NCBI GenBank assembly: GCA_027622275.1
Contig: JAQBZB010000056.1
Span: forward strand, 1 to 37,034
Origin: Planctomycetota bacterium
GTDB lineage: Bacteria; Planctomycetota; Planctomycetia; Pirellulales; Pirellulaceae
Direction: 5' to 3'
DNA: 37,034 nucleotides
Every line of letters begins with the position of its first letter. The stretch's first letter is position 1. Both the position numbers and the translations under genes were made by a program. Shown here piece by piece: positions 35,682-37,034 of the stretch. Below the pieces are notes generated by a model, which was given only the letters and a program-made list of their open reading frames with translations, was not told where the DNA came from and did not search any database.

Positions 35682-35955
35682 GGGCAGGTGCCTTCAGATT
35701 TGGAAATAAATCCTCGGCGCACTTTCCGGTGATCTCCAAGTACATGGCGTCAGCGCAGAACTCTAAATCCTCCGTCCATCGAATTTCGCCGTGCGCGCCA
35801 ACGGTGACCGCCTGAAAAACAGCGAGATCATTCCACGCCGCAAAGACGCCTTTGCCAGCCAGATGGGAAAGGTCAGCCTCGCCCTTAACGCCATCGTCGT
35901 ATTCGAGGTAGAGCTTGTATCCAGCTAGAGCCGTCACAGCATTGAGCTTCGTCAT
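35674..35955 (-). CDS. DUF2442 domain protein (93 aa)
   Basis: Small soluble protein of the DUF2442 family. Motifs visible are YKLYLEYDDGVKGEADLSHL, GKGVFAAWND, and GEIRWTEDLEFCADAMYLEITGK. The ATG at 35955 is chosen because AAAGGA lies eight bases upstream; the longer frame to 35985 adds residues encoded just after the attC site. The gene sits at the start of an integron-type cassette, shortly after attC site B, and is coupled to the DUF4160 gene behind it. Function unknown; such pairs are common integron and genomic-island cargo. Confidence 0.88.
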   Translation of the reverse strand: MTKLNAVTALAGYKLYLEYDDGVKGEADLSHLAGKGVFAAWNDLAVFQAVTVGAHGEIRWTEDLEFCADAMYLEITGKCAEDLFPNLKAPAHA

Positions 35956-35999
35956 GCGAGAATTCCTTTGCCAGACTTTGAGCAACAGTGGTCTGAGGC

Positions 36000-36083
36000 A
36001 AGTAACGATTAACCGAGCCGACGCGGTTGATTGACCATTCAGTTTGATTGCGCCGTCGGCTTCGGTTCAATCGATTGTTAGGC
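36000..36083 (-). other. attC recombination site B
   Basis: Minus-strand reading: R'' GCCTAAC (36083-36077) fits RYYYAAC exactly. L'' CGATTGAACCGA (36073-36062) continues into A-GCCGACG. L' CGTCGGC-TCGGTTAATCG (36023-36006) pairs with it over 18 bp, leaving exactly two unpaired bases in the L'' strand, G (36068) and A (36061). Two extrahelical bases six pairs apart are the hallmark of attC folding. The R' box, GTTACTT (36006-36000), keeps GTT but is otherwise degenerate. It lies 21 bp after the stop of the upstream cassette gene, as expected. Confidence 0.8.
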
Positions 36084-36104
36084 CAATTGCGGAAGAAACG
36101 ACGA

Positions 36105-36905
36105 TCATGGACCCGGAGGGTCAGAATCCGTGATGACGCCTGGGGATCCTATCTTGGCCCATTTTCCCTTTCTAAATACATACAGCACGGCAGTCCTCAG
36201 GACATAGGTTCCCGACTTGTCTTGTATCCAGTTGTCGATCAGCGCAACTCTGACATCCGTAAATACCGACATTAGCTTGTTCCGCCTACCGCCCTGTCGT
36301 CCAACATCAAATAGTCGCTTTTCTGACTCGGAGAGTCCAGTAAGCGATACTCCTCGTTCAGCCAGTCCTGCCAGCAGATAGTACGCGATCTGAGTTGATG
36401 GAGGAGGGTACATGGGACGGGTTTCGCTCTTTGCGCTTTCCTCCAGCCGGTTTAACTCCCTTTCGAGCGAAGCGAGCACGTCGACGTTGATGGGGCGCAT
36501 GCTCCCGTCAATCTCGGCGTCTGTTGCACCAGTCGCGTCAATCCACTGAATATTCCCGAGGACTCCGCCAAACAACTGCCTTTCTCTCGGCAAGTTTTTG
36601 TCGAAATCGAATCGCAATCGCTGACCGGACTTTCGCATTGGGGAATCGTCGGCAAGCGACCCATCCTGAAAGTACACGCGGATCGTCCTGTCTGCCATTT
36701 CTTTGGGAGCGAGAATGTTCAGCGTGACTGCGTCGTATGAGACGAACCGGCCGTCGTCGAACAGGTCCTCCATCGCGGCTATCTCGTAAGTTTGCACGAT
36801 GGCTTCGACGCGAACTTGACTCTCAGCTTCATCTGAGGCGGCGGTCACCACAGAGAGGAAACACAATCCGCCAAAGTACAGGGTAATGGGAAATGCATTT
36901 GTCAT
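36105..36905 (-). CDS. Exported hypothetical protein, cassette gene (266 aa)
   Basis: Unrecognised. A signal peptide (FPITLYFGGLCFLSVVTAAS) is followed by RVEAIVQTYEIAAMEDLF. A beta-rich part comes next (VTLNILAPKEMADRTIRVYFQDGSL), then a helical middle (LASLERELNRLEESAK) and a C-terminal VALIDNWIQDKSGTYVLRTAVLYVFRKGKWAKIG. There is no membrane anchor besides the signal and no catalytic motif. GGTGA lies eight bases upstream of the ATG at 36905. It occupies a single-gene cassette: attC site A ends 19 bp before its start and site B begins 21 bp after its stop. Cargo of this kind is typically lineage-specific. Confidence 0.8.
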   Translation of the reverse strand: MTNAFPITLYFGGLCFLSVVTAASDEAESQVRVEAIVQTYEIAAMEDLFDDGRFVSYDAVTLNILAPKEMADRTIRVYFQDGSLADDSPMRKSGQRLRFDFDKNLPRERQLFGGVLGNIQWIDATGATDAEIDGSMRPINVDVLASLERELNRLEESAKSETRPMYPPPSTQIAYYLLAGLAERGVSLTGLSESEKRLFDVGRQGGRRNKLMSVFTDVRVALIDNWIQDKSGTYVLRTAVLYVFRKGKWAKIGSPGVITDSDPPGP

Positions 36906-36923
36906 CGGTGTTCACCGTTTTGG

Positions 36924-37013
36924 GCCTAACGCTTGGGATAACGGGGGGCGAGGAGAGGACTTTGACTTCAAGCCGGACTGCGCCGAGCCCTCCCGTTGAT
37001 CCCATTGTTATCC
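36924..37013 (-). other. attC recombination site A
   Basis: Minus-strand reading: L'' GGGATCAACGGG (37003-36992) then A then GGGC. L' GGGGCCCCGTT-type strand ending CCCGTTATCCC (36945-36935) pairs with it except for two unpaired bases, C (36998) and A (36991). These are six pairs apart, exactly as in site B. The site ends AAGCGTTAGGC, with R' GTTAGGC (36930-36924) matching GTTRRRY. The R'' box, GGATAAC (37013-37007), is imperfect. Site orientation agrees with the minus-strand cassette genes. Confidence 0.75.
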
Positions 37014-37034
37014 CGCGCTTTGGTGTAACCGGTC

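Overview
The window looks like a chromosomal segment of a planctomycete, probably Pirellulales-like. The evidence is a PSCyt1/DUF1549/DUF1553 cytochrome gene beside a DUF1501 gene, a PVC-type CxxCH haem protein, very large exported proteins of unknown function, and intergenic palindromes whose spurious translations (GLGRPSY-type, GEAPAEP-type) I recall from planctomycete annotations. No rRNA, tRNA or CRISPR array was seen. All assignments are by eye; no database search was run.

Layout. 1-2.0 kb: a frameshifted IS4-type transposase, then about 0.8 kb of repeat-like sequence without a convincing gene. 2.0-12.4 kb (minus): two overlapping genes (1131 and 2311 aa) encoding giant exported, C-terminally membrane-anchored proteins. 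They appear to consist of three related units, two of them fused in one gene. 12.5-14.3 kb: an inositol-monophosphatase-family gene (minus), a promoter + structured RNA + intrinsic terminator on the plus strand, and a hypothetical gene. 14.3-18.9 kb (minus): the PSCyt/PSD1 and DUF1501 pair. 19.2-24.8 kb (minus): a tightly packed, partly overlapping operon of FmdB-type zinc ribbon, DUF420 membrane protein, two small membrane proteins, TPR/PQQ-like beta-propeller, MoxR ATPase and DUF58 protein. 24.9-27.0 kb: nnrE, a small secreted protein, a small gene interrupted by an in-frame TGA, and an isoprenylcysteine-methyltransferase-like membrane protein. 27.0-30.8 kb (minus): three exported surface-type proteins, two of them paralogues, separated by palindromic repeats. 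31.1-34.7 kb (plus): a LolA-like exported protein and the CxxCH haem protein. 34.8-37.0 kb (minus): a truncated second IS4-type transposase, then what I read as part of a chromosomal integron cassette array. It has two well-supported attC sites with paired extrahelical bases, a third weaker one, a DUF2442/frameshifted-DUF4160 cassette and a cassette for an exported 266-aa protein. The integrase would lie beyond the right edge.

How the genes work together. Most products are exported or membrane proteins, so the segment mainly concerns the cell envelope. The PSCyt/DUF1501 pair and the CxxCH protein are typical planctomycete redox or sugar-degradation accessories of uncertain substrate. MoxR with DUF58 suggests AAA-chaperone-assisted maturation of a complex, here coupled to a beta-propeller protein. 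The most notable points are the three-unit giant protein pair, the structured RNA at 13.4-13.57 kb, the covarying palindromes (one supplying a start codon), the in-frame TGA at 26298 and the integron cassettes at the right edge.
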